Source of the DNA: Galbibacter marinus
GTDB lineage: Bacteria > Bacteroidota > Bacteroidia > Flavobacteriales > Flavobacteriaceae
DNA length: 55,669 nucleotides
Assembly: GCF_000300875.1 (NCBI RefSeq)
Contig: NZ_AMSG01000020.1
Span: forward strand, 1-55,669
Reading direction: 5' to 3'
Shown here: piece by piece, positions 39,218 through 48,569 of the stretch
Layout: each line of letters starts with the position of its first letter
How positions within the stretch are numbered: position 1 is the first letter of the stretch
Notes under the pieces: model-generated
The model's input: the letters and a program-made list of their open reading frames with translations, nothing else
Database searches by the model: none
What the model was told of the DNA's origin: nothing
Program-made: the position numbers and the translations under genes

Positions 39218-42200
39218 ATGAGAACAAAGTTTAGTGGATTTTTGACGCTATTACTAGCGTTGATTGTGCAATTTACTTTTGCACAAGACAAAACCGTAAC
39301 AGGGGTGGTTACAGACCAAGATGGTCTTCCGCTTCCTGGAGCGAATGTCCTAGTAAAAGGTACTTCTAATGGTACTCAAACAGACTTTGATGGTAACTAT
39401 ACCATCCAAGCTAACACAGGAGATGTATTAGTATATTCCTTTGTAGGTCAAACAACAGAAGAACGAACTGTTGGTGCTGCAAGCAGCATAAATGTTACCT
39501 TGGGATTAGATGCTCAGGCACTCGATGAGGTTGTGGTGACAGCTCTAGGTATTACTAGAGAAGAAAAATCACTTGGTTATTCATCCCAACAATTAGGAAG
39601 TGAAAGTATTGCGGATGTCCCAACTACAAACGTGGTGAATTCACTTTCTGGGAAAATTGCTGGAGTAAATATCACTCAATCTTCAGGGGATATAGGATCT
39701 TCTTCCCGTATTACTATTCGTGGTATTTCTACAATTTTTGGTAGTTCACAGCCTCTAATTGTAGTAGATGGAATCGTAATGGACAATGGCTCATACACCT
39801 ATAGTGGTAATACTGGAACAGATGTCCCTAATGGTCTTGCAGACATCAACCCGCAAGATGTGGAATCAATGAACGTATTAAAAGGAGGTGAAGCTACGGC
39901 ACTCTACGGTATGCGAGGTACTAACGGTGTAATTGTAATTACCACAAAATCTGGTAAAAAGAATCAAGCATTAGGGATCTCAATCAACAGCACTGTATCT
40001 TTCTCTAATCCTTACATCTTCCCCGACTATCAAAACTCGTATGGACAGGGATATGATCCAGACAATTTTTTCTTTATTGATGGACGTAATGGAAGTGGAA
40101 GTGTTGATGAAAGTTGGGGACCACGCTTAGATGCTGGTTTAGAGTTCGTACAATACGGATCTTATATAGCAAATCCAAATAACCCGCAACCACTGCCATG
40201 GGTTTCACACGGAAACAGTGTTAAAGATGATTTCTATCAAACTGGTTTAACTACTGACAACACAGTTTCATTTGCAGGAGGTACTGATTCAGCTTCCTAT
40301 CGCTTTTCAATGGGATTAACAGATGCTCAAGGTATTGTTTACAATACAAATTTGAGAAAATACAATATTGGGGGTAATGTTGATTTTGACTTAAGTGACA
40401 AATGGTCGGTTGGTTTTAATGTTAGATATATCAGAAGTAATTCTGACCAGAGAAATGGAGTTGGCTACGGTGGACCAGCGAATCAAATTGGACAGTTGGT
40501 ATGGAGTGCTCGTCAGACAGACTGGGGAATATTAAGGGATTGGAGAAATCTTCCAACCATTAACATGGCAAACTCAGGAGATCCAAGAATGGTGCCAATC
40601 AACTGGAACACTGCATATAACAACAATCCTTTCTGGGCACTTGATAATAACCTTCACCCATGGGAAAGAAACAGATTTATGGGAGGGGCAAACATTGGTT
40701 ATAAAATAAGTGATAAGTTTCGTTTAGATATGCAAACAGGTATTGATTATTTCAACGATATCCAAGAAACACAATACCATTTTGGAACTATAGAGAATCT
40801 AAATGGATACTATAGAATGACAGAGAGAAATAGATATGAAATTAACTCTCAAGCCCTTTTTACCTATACGGATTCATTTGGCTCAAATGATCAATTTGAC
40901 CTAAATTTAACTGTGGGTGGTGCTACAATGGTAAGTCACTACAGATTATTTGATGCTGTAGCACAAAATCTTGTGATCAACGGCTTATTCAACATAGCAA
41001 ACTCGGCACAACCAGCAGAATTAGGTGATGATAGTAGTGAACAAAGAATCAACAGTATATTTACAACTGGATCATTGAGTTATAATAACTATGTGTATTT
41101 AAACTTCTCTGGAAGAAATGACTGGGCTAGTGTACTACCTACAGAAAACAACAGTATTTTCTACCCATCAGTTTCATTGAGTGTTTTACCGCATCAAATG
41201 TTCGACATTCAGTCAGATGTGTTAAACTTCTTAAAACTAAGAGGGTCATGGGCTCAGACAGGTAGTGCAGGACCGCTTTCACCATACAATGTAAATCCTG
41301 CGTATAACCTTGCATCTTCTGGGCTTAATGGACAAACTCCAACTGCTCAGTATCCCAACACTGCGTGGAATTCAGATATTACCGCACAGACAGAAACTGC
41401 AATTGAAACAGGTATTGAAACTAGATTATTCAACAACCGTCTTGATTTAAGCCTCACCTATTATCATAGAGAAGCTGAAGATGTTATCATGCCTTTAGAT
41501 GTTTCTACTTCATCTGGTTTCAGATCAGTATGGAAGAATGCTGCTACTATTACTAATAAAGGTTTTGAAGTAGTAGCTGGAATTGATGTCCTAAGAAATC
41601 CCGATGGATTTAACTTAGGATTGGATATTAACTTTGCTAAAAATGACAACCTAGTGTCAGACATTGAAGGTAATGGTGTAATTAATCTAGACGGAGGTAA
41701 TTTATGGAATGTTTATACCCAAGCACGAAATGGAGAGTCTATTGGAGCCATATATGGTCCATCCTTCGCTAGAGACGAAGCTAGCGGAGAAATTATTTAT
41801 GATGGTGGATTACCAGTAAGAGGAGAAAATAAAATACTAGGAAATTCTCAGCCTGACTGGGTTGGAGGTCTAGGAATTAACGCTTCTTATAAAGGGTTTC
41901 ACTTCCGCACATTATTCGACATAAAACAAGGTGGAGAAGTATATTCTCAAACCAATACTTGGGGTATGTTAACTGGTGTGTTAGAACAAACTTTAAAAGG
42001 ACGGGAATCTGGAATTATTGGTGACGGTGTTATGGCTGACGGAAATGGAGGCTATGTACCTAACAATGTGATAGCACCTAGTGCTCAAGCCTTTTATTCT
42101 ACTGCATATAGCCAGAACATTGCAGAATCATCCATCTATGATGCATCCTTTGTTAAATGGAGAGAACTTTCTGTAGGTTATACCCTTCCAGGGCATTTAT

Positions 42201-42388
42201 TTAGCGATATGGGTATCCAATCTATTGATTTAGGGGTTAACATTAGAAACCTAGCAATACTTCACAAAAAAGCTCCCCACATTGATCCAGAAACCGCATT
42301 CGGGGTTGGTGTTGGACAACAAGGGTTGGAGTACGCACAAACTCCATCAACTCGCACGATTGGTGTTAGTCTAAATGTTAAATTCTAA
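39218..42388 (+). CDS. SusC/RagA-family TonB-dependent outer-membrane transporter
   Basis: A 1056-residue TonB-dependent importer that takes up oligomers handed over by a SusD-like lipoprotein. Signal peptide to about residue 22 (ALIVQFTFAQ); carboxypeptidase-D-regulatory-like domain about 25-100 (GVVTDQDGLPLPGANVLVKG); TonB-box-like LDEVVVTALG at about 107; plug domain about 120-245 (ITIRGISTIFGSSQPLIVVDG, LKGGEATALYGMRGTNGVIVITTKSG); then a beta-barrel ending in the aromatic terminus VSLNVKF. It starts a three-gene plus-strand unit. No glycoside hydrolase, peptidase or regulator lies beside it, so the substrate is open; peptides or glycans are both possible. Confidence 0.96.
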   Translation: MRTKFSGFLTLLLALIVQFTFAQDKTVTGVVTDQDGLPLPGANVLVKGTSNGTQTDFDGNYTIQANTGDVLVYSFVGQTTEERTVGAASSINVTLGLDAQALDEVVVTALGITREEKSLGYSSQQLGSESIADVPTTNVVNSLSGKIAGVNITQSSGDIGSSSRITIRGISTIFGSSQPLIVVDGIVMDNGSYTYSGNTGTDVPNGLADINPQDVESMNVLKGGEATALYGMRGTNGVIVITTKSGKKNQALGISINSTVSFSNPYIFPDYQNSYGQGYDPDNFFFIDGRNGSGSVDESWGPRLDAGLEFVQYGSYIANPNNPQPLPWVSHGNSVKDDFYQTGLTTDNTVSFAGGTDSASYRFSMGLTDAQGIVYNTNLRKYNIGGNVDFDLSDKWSVGFNVRYIRSNSDQRNGVGYGGPANQIGQLVWSARQTDWGILRDWRNLPTINMANSGDPRMVPINWNTAYNNNPFWALDNNLHPWERNRFMGGANIGYKISDKFRLDMQTGIDYFNDIQETQYHFGTIENLNGYYRMTERNRYEINSQALFTYTDSFGSNDQFDLNLTVGGATMVSHYRLFDAVAQNLVINGLFNIANSAQPAELGDDSSEQRINSIFTTGSLSYNNYVYLNFSGRNDWASVLPTENNSIFYPSVSLSVLPHQMFDIQSDVLNFLKLRGSWAQTGSAGPLSPYNVNPAYNLASSGLNGQTPTAQYPNTAWNSDITAQTETAIETGIETRLFNNRLDLSLTYYHREAEDVIMPLDVSTSSGFRSVWKNAATITNKGFEVVAGIDVLRNPDGFNLGLDINFAKNDNLVSDIEGNGVINLDGGNLWNVYTQARNGESIGAIYGPSFARDEASGEIIYDGGLPVRGENKILGNSQPDWVGGLGINASYKGFHFRTLFDIKQGGEVYSQTNTWGMLTGVLEQTLKGRESGIIGDGVMADGNGGYVPNNVIAPSAQAFYSTAYSQNIAESSIYDASFVKWRELSVGYTLPGHLFSDMGIQSIDLGVNIRNLAILHKKAPHIDPETAFGVGVGQQGLEYAQTPSTRTIGVSLNVKF

Positions 42389-42397
42389 AGAAAACAA

Positions 42398-43828
42398 ATG
42401 ATGAAAAAAATATTTAAAACACTTCCTTTTATGGCTATTTTGGGTGGAATGATTTTCGCCACTAGCTGTGATAGCGATTTCGAAGAAATAAATACAGATC
42501 CTGATAGACCAACCGTCATCTCTGAAGACCTACAACTTGGAGCAATAGAGCGTACGTTAATAAATAGACGATACGATTACTTCTTAGCAAACGAAGCGGC
42601 TTCGAACTGGGTACAACACACATCCCAGCCTGTATATAACGATGCTGATAGATACTTCCCTCGTACAGGTTCGATTGACAACCTCTGGATCGATCTATAT
42701 ATAAATGTTATAGCTGATGCTGATGAAATGTACAGATTGGCTGAAGAAGCTGGCAACCCAGCTATCCAAGGTACAGCTTTAACTCTTAAGGCAGTTGCTT
42801 ATCAAACATTGACAGATGTATTTGGAAACATCCCGTTTAGCGAAGCTAACAAGGGGCTTAGTGATGGGAACTACAATCCTAAATACGACAGTCAGCGTGA
42901 CGTATATGCTGGAATATTTGAGCTTTTGGATGAAGCTATTGCCAAGTTCAACGCAGGTGGAACTATTAATAGTGACCAAGACTTAATTTATGGTGGAAAC
43001 ATATCTAAATGGATTAAATTCGCCACTTCAGTTAAATTCAGAGCTATGATGAGAGTATCAGATACTGATTTATTTAGTGCTTCTGCGATACAATCCATGA
43101 TTGCTTCAGGAAATCTTATTACAAGTGTAACAGATAATGCTTTTATTTCCTATACAGGAGAAAGTTCACCTAATATCAACCCAGTCTATGGAATTGCTCT
43201 TAATAGCCGCCAAGAAGAATGGTGTGTTGGAGAATCCTTAGTTGAGTTCATGAAAGCGGAAAGTGATCCAAGATTAGAAGTATACGCGGAACCAAATCCA
43301 GACGGGGAATACATCGGAAAACCTGCAGGTTATCTGAATCCTGAAACTTCAGGATTCCCTAGAGCATACGTTTCTAATATAGGTGACCATTACATGGCTA
43401 GTGACGCTGAACTCTACTTTATCAATGCAGTCCAAGTAAACTTATTGATTGCTGAGGCAATTGAAAGGTTTGGAGCTAGTGGTGATGCTGCTACTTATTT
43501 CCAAGCTGGAATCGATGCTTCATTGGAGCAAAACGGATTAGAGCCAGGTGATTATACTCCAACGTATAATGGCCTACAGTCTATTGGTGAACAACTTTGG
43601 GTTGGTACATTCATGCAAGGTTATGAATCTTATGCAGAATGGCGTAGAACTGACATTCCAGCGAATTTACCTTTAGCTATTGACCCACAACCTGGCGTTG
43701 GTAGCATTCCTACAAGATTCACTTATCCTAACGATGAAGTAGCATTAAATGGTGAAAATGTGGAAGCTGCAATTGCTGAGCAAGGCGAAGACAAGCTAAC
43801 AACCAAGATTTGGTGGGATAAAAACTAA
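42398..43828 (+). CDS. SusD/RagB-family surface lipoprotein
   Basis: The 476-residue partner that captures substrate at the cell surface and caps the SusC barrel. The signal peptide ends in a lipobox (FATSC, cysteine at about residue 24), followed by DSDFEE, an acidic stretch like the surface-export signal of flavobacterial lipoproteins. The mature part has the helical TPR-like SusD fold (IQGTALTLKAVAYQTLTDVFGNIPFSEA is the typical early segment), of the SusD-like_2 type. It begins 9 bases after the susC-like stop, so the two are co-transcribed. Confidence 0.94.
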   Translation: MMKKIFKTLPFMAILGGMIFATSCDSDFEEINTDPDRPTVISEDLQLGAIERTLINRRYDYFLANEAASNWVQHTSQPVYNDADRYFPRTGSIDNLWIDLYINVIADADEMYRLAEEAGNPAIQGTALTLKAVAYQTLTDVFGNIPFSEANKGLSDGNYNPKYDSQRDVYAGIFELLDEAIAKFNAGGTINSDQDLIYGGNISKWIKFATSVKFRAMMRVSDTDLFSASAIQSMIASGNLITSVTDNAFISYTGESSPNINPVYGIALNSRQEEWCVGESLVEFMKAESDPRLEVYAEPNPDGEYIGKPAGYLNPETSGFPRAYVSNIGDHYMASDAELYFINAVQVNLLIAEAIERFGASGDAATYFQAGIDASLEQNGLEPGDYTPTYNGLQSIGEQLWVGTFMQGYESYAEWRRTDIPANLPLAIDPQPGVGSIPTRFTYPNDEVALNGENVEAAIAEQGEDKLTTKIWWDKN

Positions 43829-43863
43829 TAACATACTCTAGGTTTAAATTAAAATAAACTAAA

Positions 43864-44706
43864 ATGAAAAAAATAAATATACTCTTAGCTTCACTTTTCA
43901 TTGCTTCCTTTACAACAAGTTGTGATAAAGATGGTGAAGAGCATCCAATCTTCGAGAATAGGGTAATTGCTGGAGTGGAAATATCCATCGAAGGCGAGGG
44001 CGCAATCCAAGGTGTTCCATTAAATCCAGAGGATCTTGCCAATTCTCCTGTAGATTTCACTGTAAGCACACTAGAGATGCACGTAGATAAGGCTTCTGTA
44101 GAAGACGAAAGTCTTATATCAAATTTTGAATTAGTTAAACAATTTAATGGTGGTGAAGAAACTTCAGTTGCAACTTATGAAAGTTTACCATTTGATGTTA
44201 GCTTAACTGAATTAAGTCAGTTTACAGAAGGTACTGGTATAAGTGCAGATGATTTAAAAATCGGTGACATATTCAAATTTGCAGTTAAGGTACATCACGC
44301 TAACGGGAAGTCTTACATATACAACAACCATGCTTTTAATGTTCAGGTAAACTGTTTTGCTGATTTATCTGGGACTTACACGGTAACAAATTCATATTGC
44401 GGTGCAGGATCAACAGGCACAATTCCATCAGTTAAAATAACAAAAACTCCAGATGGAAATTGGAATCTAGAAACTGCAGATGGAGGTTTGTTACAGTACT
44501 GTACTCAAAATACAACCCTTACAAATGCAGGTACAATTTCTGTAGTTTGTGGTGAAGTATCTGGTACTACTGATTTCTGTGGAAGTAATGGTATTGGTTG
44601 TATTGTTGGAGGATCCTGGGATCAAGAAACAGGTGTACTAACTTTAGAATTAGACGACACTTTCTTCGGTATTGGGGGTTACACTGCCACATATACAAGA
44701 CAGTAG
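43864..44706 (+). CDS. Lipoprotein of the SusCD unit (SusE-position)
   Basis: A 280-residue lipoprotein: signal peptide, lipobox FTTSC at about residue 20 and then DKDGEE, again suggesting surface exposure. The mature protein has a beta-rich N-terminal part (about 40-160) and a C-terminal part (about 165-280) that opens with LSGTYTVTNSYCG, a start seen in other proteins at this position in Sus-like operons. It has several cysteines in the C-terminal part. It is 35 bases after the susD-like gene and followed by a terminator, so it completes the unit. Position suggests a substrate-binding accessory like SusE/SusF; there is no sequence proof. Confidence 0.8.
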   Translation: MKKINILLASLFIASFTTSCDKDGEEHPIFENRVIAGVEISIEGEGAIQGVPLNPEDLANSPVDFTVSTLEMHVDKASVEDESLISNFELVKQFNGGEETSVATYESLPFDVSLTELSQFTEGTGISADDLKIGDIFKFAVKVHHANGKSYIYNNHAFNVQVNCFADLSGTYTVTNSYCGAGSTGTIPSVKITKTPDGNWNLETADGGLLQYCTQNTTLTNAGTISVVCGEVSGTTDFCGSNGIGCIVGGSWDQETGVLTLELDDTFFGIGGYTATYTRQ

Positions 44707-44730
44707 TAATAATTATAACCAACTTATATT

Positions 44731-44759
44731 AAACCACCTCAATTCGAGGTGGTTTTTTT
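44731..44759 (+). terminator. Terminator of the SusCD unit
   Basis: A 9-bp stem AACCACCTC/GAGGTGGTT (44732-44740 with 44746-44754) with a 5-base loop runs into a T tract. The T tract ends right at the first ATG of the rlmB frame, so that ATG is unlikely to be the real start of rlmB. Confidence 0.92.
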
Positions 44760-44774
44760 ATGTACCTTTACCCC

Positions 44775-45512
44775 ATGGAAGACAAGTATCAAATTTTTGG
44801 AATAAGAGCCGTTATTGAGGCTATTCAATCAGGAAAGACCATTGATAAAGTTTTTATTCAAAAAGGACTGCAGGGCAATTTATTTCAGCAGCTTAATTCC
44901 CTTTTAAAACTACATGAGATCGGCAGTTCTTATGTTCCTATTGAAAAACTTAACCGCTTAACTAAAAACAATCATCAAGGAGTAGTTGCCAATATTTCGC
45001 CAATCGAGTTTTACGATTTGGATGATCTGGTTAATCAAACCCTTGAATCCGATGTCACTCCCCTATTCCTTTTACTTGATCAATTGTCTGATGTGCGTAA
45101 TTTTGGCGCCATTATTCGTACCGCAGAGTGCTGTGGAGTTCATGGAATAATAATCCAAAGAAAAGGAAGCGCTTCAGTGACAGCAGATACCGTTAAAACC
45201 TCTGCTGGCGCGGTATTTAGAGTTCCTATATGTAAAATTGACCATATTAAAGATGCCGTTTTCCACATGCAAGCTAGCGGAATTCAGGTAGTAGCAGCAA
45301 CAGAAAAAACGGATAATGACATCTACAGCGTAGATTTAACGACGCCGACAGCAATAGTTATGGGTTCGGAAGATGTGGGTATCGCCCCATCAGTATTAAA
45401 AGCAGTTGACCAAAAGGCTAAATTACCCCTTCTTGGAGAAATTGGTTCTTTAAATGTTTCGGTTGCTTGTGGTGTATTCCTATATGAAACTCTAAGACAA
45501 CGCATGTCTTAA
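44775..45512 (+). CDS. rlmB: 23S rRNA (guanosine-2'-O-)-methyltransferase, TrmH/SpoU family
   Basis: A SAM-dependent SPOUT enzyme, most likely the one that 2'-O-methylates G2251 in the P loop of 23S rRNA. It has the N-terminal substrate-binding domain (YQIFGIRAVIEAIQSGK) and the three SpoU motifs: NFGAIIRTAECCG, MGSEDVGI and LNVSVACGVFLYE. I choose ATG 44775 (MEDKYQIFG); the upstream ATG at 44760 sits at the end of the preceding terminator. The assignment as RlmB rather than another TrmH paralogue is good but not certain. Confidence 0.9.
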   Translation: MEDKYQIFGIRAVIEAIQSGKTIDKVFIQKGLQGNLFQQLNSLLKLHEIGSSYVPIEKLNRLTKNNHQGVVANISPIEFYDLDDLVNQTLESDVTPLFLLLDQLSDVRNFGAIIRTAECCGVHGIIIQRKGSASVTADTVKTSAGAVFRVPICKIDHIKDAVFHMQASGIQVVAATEKTDNDIYSVDLTTPTAIVMGSEDVGIAPSVLKAVDQKAKLPLLGEIGSLNVSVACGVFLYETLRQRMS

Positions 45513-45535
45513 GACTCTTTACCAATATTTTTTAA

Positions 45536-46339
45536 TTAAGAGCCGCGCTTATCCGTGGAGCTAGGTTTATAGTGATATATGATCTTAAACTCATCTGACC
45601 TTCCTTGGGTATTTTTGGGTGATTGTTCTATTTCCTCTGGGGTATCCATTTCTTTCTCCTCAAGAGTTTGTAACTCACTATAGGGTATAAAATTTCCATT
45701 CTCATCAAACTGCCTAAGAAAAGGGTCATTTGATTCATTATAGTCTTCATTTTCCCAAGTATATTTCTCCTTAGGTAATACAGCAGATCTAAAATAAATC
45801 GCCAAAAGAAGTCCAGATATAAAACCAGATAAATGACCTTCCCAGGATATTCTATCTTCGATAGGAAACATATACCAAAACATACTTCCATAGGCAAATA
45901 CTACAACAAGGGATAGGGCTATCAATCTCCGATTACCTGCAAAAACCCCTTTAAAGAACAGAAAACTTACTAGGACATAAATTATTCCACTTGCACCGAT
46001 ATGATACGAAGAACGTCCTATGACCCAGGTTAAAAAACCACTAAATAAGACACCATAAAGTAGCACCTTCCAACTAATTTTTTCATAAAAATAAAAAAGT
46101 GCTGCGCTGAGAATCATTAAAGGCAGCGTATTGCTATAAAGATGGTCTACCGTACTATGAATAAATGGACTAAAAAGAACCCCTCTTAAGCCTAAAAGTG
46201 TTCTAGGATAAACTCCCCATTTGTTGAAGTCGTAGCCAAAGGTCAACTCAAACCAATAAACACTCCAGATCAAGATCCCGAATAGCATTGGGAAAATGAG
46301 TACATTAAGGGAAAGTTTAAAAGGTTCATATCTATCCAT
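45536..46339 (-). CDS. Rhomboid-family intramembrane serine protease
   Basis: A 267-residue membrane protein with about six hydrophobic segments in the first 190 residues. The catalytic pair is visible: S117 in HIGASG and H169 in WEGHLSG. The H61-x4-H66-x3-N70 pattern (FIHSTVDHLYSN) in the second segment is also typical. The last 80 residues are a hydrophilic, Glu-rich cytoplasmic tail not found in the shortest family members. The substrate is unknown. It is convergent with rlmB (23 bases between) and divergent from rarA. Confidence 0.93.
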   Translation of the reverse strand: MDRYEPFKLSLNVLIFPMLFGILIWSVYWFELTFGYDFNKWGVYPRTLLGLRGVLFSPFIHSTVDHLYSNTLPLMILSAALFYFYEKISWKVLLYGVLFSGFLTWVIGRSSYHIGASGIIYVLVSFLFFKGVFAGNRRLIALSLVVVFAYGSMFWYMFPIEDRISWEGHLSGFISGLLLAIYFRSAVLPKEKYTWENEDYNESNDPFLRQFDENGNFIPYSELQTLEEKEMDTPEEIEQSPKNTQGRSDEFKIIYHYKPSSTDKRGS

Positions 46340-46426
46340 AAAATGCTACTGTTCAAAAACAAGTCCAATTTAAAAATACTGATAATTTGTCAGAAACCGA
46401 CTGTCTTACTTCCTAGTAAAATTCCG

Positions 46427-46434
46427 TAATTTTG
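46427..46434 (+). promoter_or_regulatory. -7 element immediately upstream of rarA
   Basis: TAATTTTG matches TAnnTTTG and ends only 5 bases before the rarA ATG at 46440. If used, transcription would start about at the ATG, giving a leaderless message. No good TTTG -33 box is present at the expected distance, so the call is weak. Confidence 0.35.
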
Positions 46435-46439
46435 AAAAT

Positions 46440-47717
46440 ATGAATGAACCCTTAGCAGAACGTATTAGACCCAAAACCCTAGAGGATTATATCAGCCAAA
46501 GTCACCTTGTTGGAGCTGAAGGATCACTGACACATCAAATCAAAAGTGGCAACATCCCTTCTTTAATCTTATGGGGTCCTCCAGGGACTGGTAAAACAAC
46601 CCTCGCTAATATTATTGCCCAGGAGAGTAAACGACCATTTTACACCCTTAGTGCCATTAATAGTGGAGTGAAGGATATCAGAGAAGTGATCGATAAAGCT
46701 AAACAAAGCGGTGGTTTATTTACCACTAAAAATCCGATACTCTTTATTGATGAGATTCACCGCTTTAGTAAATCCCAACAGGACTCGTTACTTGGTGCTG
46801 TAGAAAAAGGATGGGTGACCTTAATAGGCGCCACCACAGAAAATCCTAGCTTTGAAGTCATTCCGGCCCTATTGTCTCGTTGTCAGGTATATATTTTAAA
46901 TGCTTTTGGGAAACAAGACTTAGAACAGCTATTACATCGTGCAATAAAGCAGGATGCTGAGCTGTCCAAAAAAGAAATCACTCTAAAGGAAACAGAAGCT
47001 CTACTACGTTTATCCGGAGGTGATGGAAGAAAACTTCTCAATATTTTCGAATTACTTATAAATTCTGAAGGATCAGATAAAATCACAATCACAGACGACT
47101 TAGTCACAAGGAAGATTCAGAAGAATACTGTGCTATATGATAAAACTGGGGAGCAGCATTATGATATCGTCTCTGCATTTATTAAATCCATTCGTGGTAG
47201 TGATCCTAACGGAGCACTATATTGGCTGGCTCGTATGATTGAAGGTGGCGAAGATGTGAAATTTATAGCTCGCCGCATGTTAATATCAGCTTCTGAAGAT
47301 ATTGGAAATGCCAATCCTACAGCACTCATAATGGCAAACAATACTTTTCAGGCCGTTACTACTCTAGGTTATCCCGAAGCTCGAATTATTTTAAGCCAAT
47401 GCGCAGTTTATCTAGCAACCTCAGCTAAAAGCAATGCTTCCTACGAAGCCATCGGAAAGGCCATAACATGTGTCAAACAAACAGGTGACCTTAGTGTACC
47501 TTTACATTTGAGAAACGCTCCTACAAAGCTTATGAAGGATTTAGGATATGGGGATGAATATAAATACGCCCACAGTTATGATAATAACTTTGTGGAACAG
47601 GAATTTCTCCCGAAAGAAATTTCCAACACTACTTTTTATAGCCCAGGGAACAACCAACGGGAAAATGCACTGCGTGATTTCTTGAAAAGAAGATGGAAAG
47701 ACAAATATGGGTACTAG
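46440..47717 (+). CDS. rarA: Replication-associated recombination protein A (AAA+ ATPase)
   Basis: RarA (MgsA, related to eukaryotic WRNIP1) acts at stalled replication forks and interacts with SSB. The 425-residue protein has Walker A GPPGTGKT (46-53), Walker [10 protein letters not shown] (100-108), a sensor region with [11 protein letters not shown], and the C-terminal MgsA tetramerisation part (about 250-420; [20 protein letters not shown]). The start [17 protein letters not shown] is the family's usual one. It stands alone between the rhomboid gene and a convergent gene. Confidence 0.96.
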   Translation: MNEPLAERIRPKTLEDYISQSHLVGAEGSLTHQIKSGNIPSLILWGPPGTGKTTLANIIAQESKRPFYTLSAINSGVKDIREVIDKAKQSGGLFTTKNPILFIDEIHRFSKSQQDSLLGAVEKGWVTLIGATTENPSFEVIPALLSRCQVYILNAFGKQDLEQLLHRAIKQDAELSKKEITLKETEALLRLSGGDGRKLLNIFELLINSEGSDKITITDDLVTRKIQKNTVLYDKTGEQHYDIVSAFIKSIRGSDPNGALYWLARMIEGGEDVKFIARRMLISASEDIGNANPTALIMANNTFQAVTTLGYPEARIILSQCAVYLATSAKSNASYEAIGKAITCVKQTGDLSVPLHLRNAPTKLMKDLGYGDEYKYAHSYDNNFVEQEFLPKEISNTTFYSPGNNQRENALRDFLKRRWKDKYGY

Positions 47718-47737
47718 CCCATAGTTGTATTTGAGTA

Positions 47738-48556
47738 CTAAAATTTAATATTTAGAACTTCTTGTTTTAAAGTCTCTCCTTCGTAGTATTCTGCAATCCA
47801 CTGACCGTCCTTCTTATATACAAAACCATTTCCTCCTTGAATTAGGAAGTAATTTGGCTGTGTTGTCTTGGTTAGTTTAAATACAACCTTTGGACTACTA
47901 TCGACAAGTTGATACCCATTTGATGTTGGTTGTGCATATAGCACATCTTTGTACTGATCAACAGTGCTAGCAGTTGCAACCTCTACTTGAGATGAGGCTG
48001 AATTTGCCATACTCTCAGCAGATTGACTGGCATCCTCTACAGGAGTTGCTACAGAAGTTTCAGAAACCTTAGTAGCCATAGGACTTGTAGAAGCTGAAGC
48101 CGCTGGCATTAAGGCCATATTATTTTCAGCAGGAGCATGATAGTAATTTAATGCACCTATGGAAACAAAGGCTTCTTCGATAGCATCGTGATAGGCCTTT
48201 TCATAGTCTTTGATCTTGCTTCTCCCCTCCGCTGATGTAAATACAGTAACGCCTTGGCAATTCTCAAGGGTGATAAACATCTTGGTGGTAAAAAGATTGG
48301 ATTCATCCACTACATTAGCCTTTAGTCCTAAACATGGATTTACGCGTAGGTCTTGAGGCTGTGAATCATCATATACAGCTGTGAATCCATTTTTCTCAAA
48401 TAAATACTTGGTAAAGGTATTCACCCTGTATTGATTCGGTTCTTTTAAAAAGTCAAACTTCTTAGGAACGATAATGTATTTGTATTGATTTAGGCTTTCT
48501 TGAGCGCTGATGGAAGCTGTAATTAAAAACAGTCCCAATAGTATTAATTTCTTCAT
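47738..48556 (-). CDS. Exported protein of unknown function
   Basis: A 272-residue protein with a signal peptide (LILLGLFLITASISAQ). About 22-140 is a compact domain (YKYIIVPKKFDFLKEPNQYR, FEKNGFTAVYDD) resembling small periplasmic or outer-membrane-associated domains common in flavobacteria. About 145-205 is a low-complexity linker rich in Ala, Ser, Thr and Val. About 205-272 is a short C-terminal domain (GYQLVDSSPKVVFKLTKT). It follows the DUF5723-like gene by 13 bases, so they are co-transcribed. I do not know its function. Confidence 0.8.
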   Translation of the reverse strand: MKKLILLGLFLITASISAQESLNQYKYIIVPKKFDFLKEPNQYRVNTFTKYLFEKNGFTAVYDDSQPQDLRVNPCLGLKANVVDESNLFTTKMFITLENCQGVTVFTSAEGRSKIKDYEKAYHDAIEEAFVSIGALNYYHAPAENNMALMPAASASTSPMATKVSETSVATPVEDASQSAESMANSASSQVEVATASTVDQYKDVLYAQPTSNGYQLVDSSPKVVFKLTKTTQPNYFLIQGGNGFVYKKDGQWIAEYYEGETLKQEVLNIKF

Positions 48557-48569
48557 AACTTATACAGGT

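Noticed and set aside
47718-47737. Possible terminator between rarA and the convergent exported-protein gene
   Set aside because: Only a 4-bp stem (TGGG/CCCA) is visible and there is no T run on either strand.
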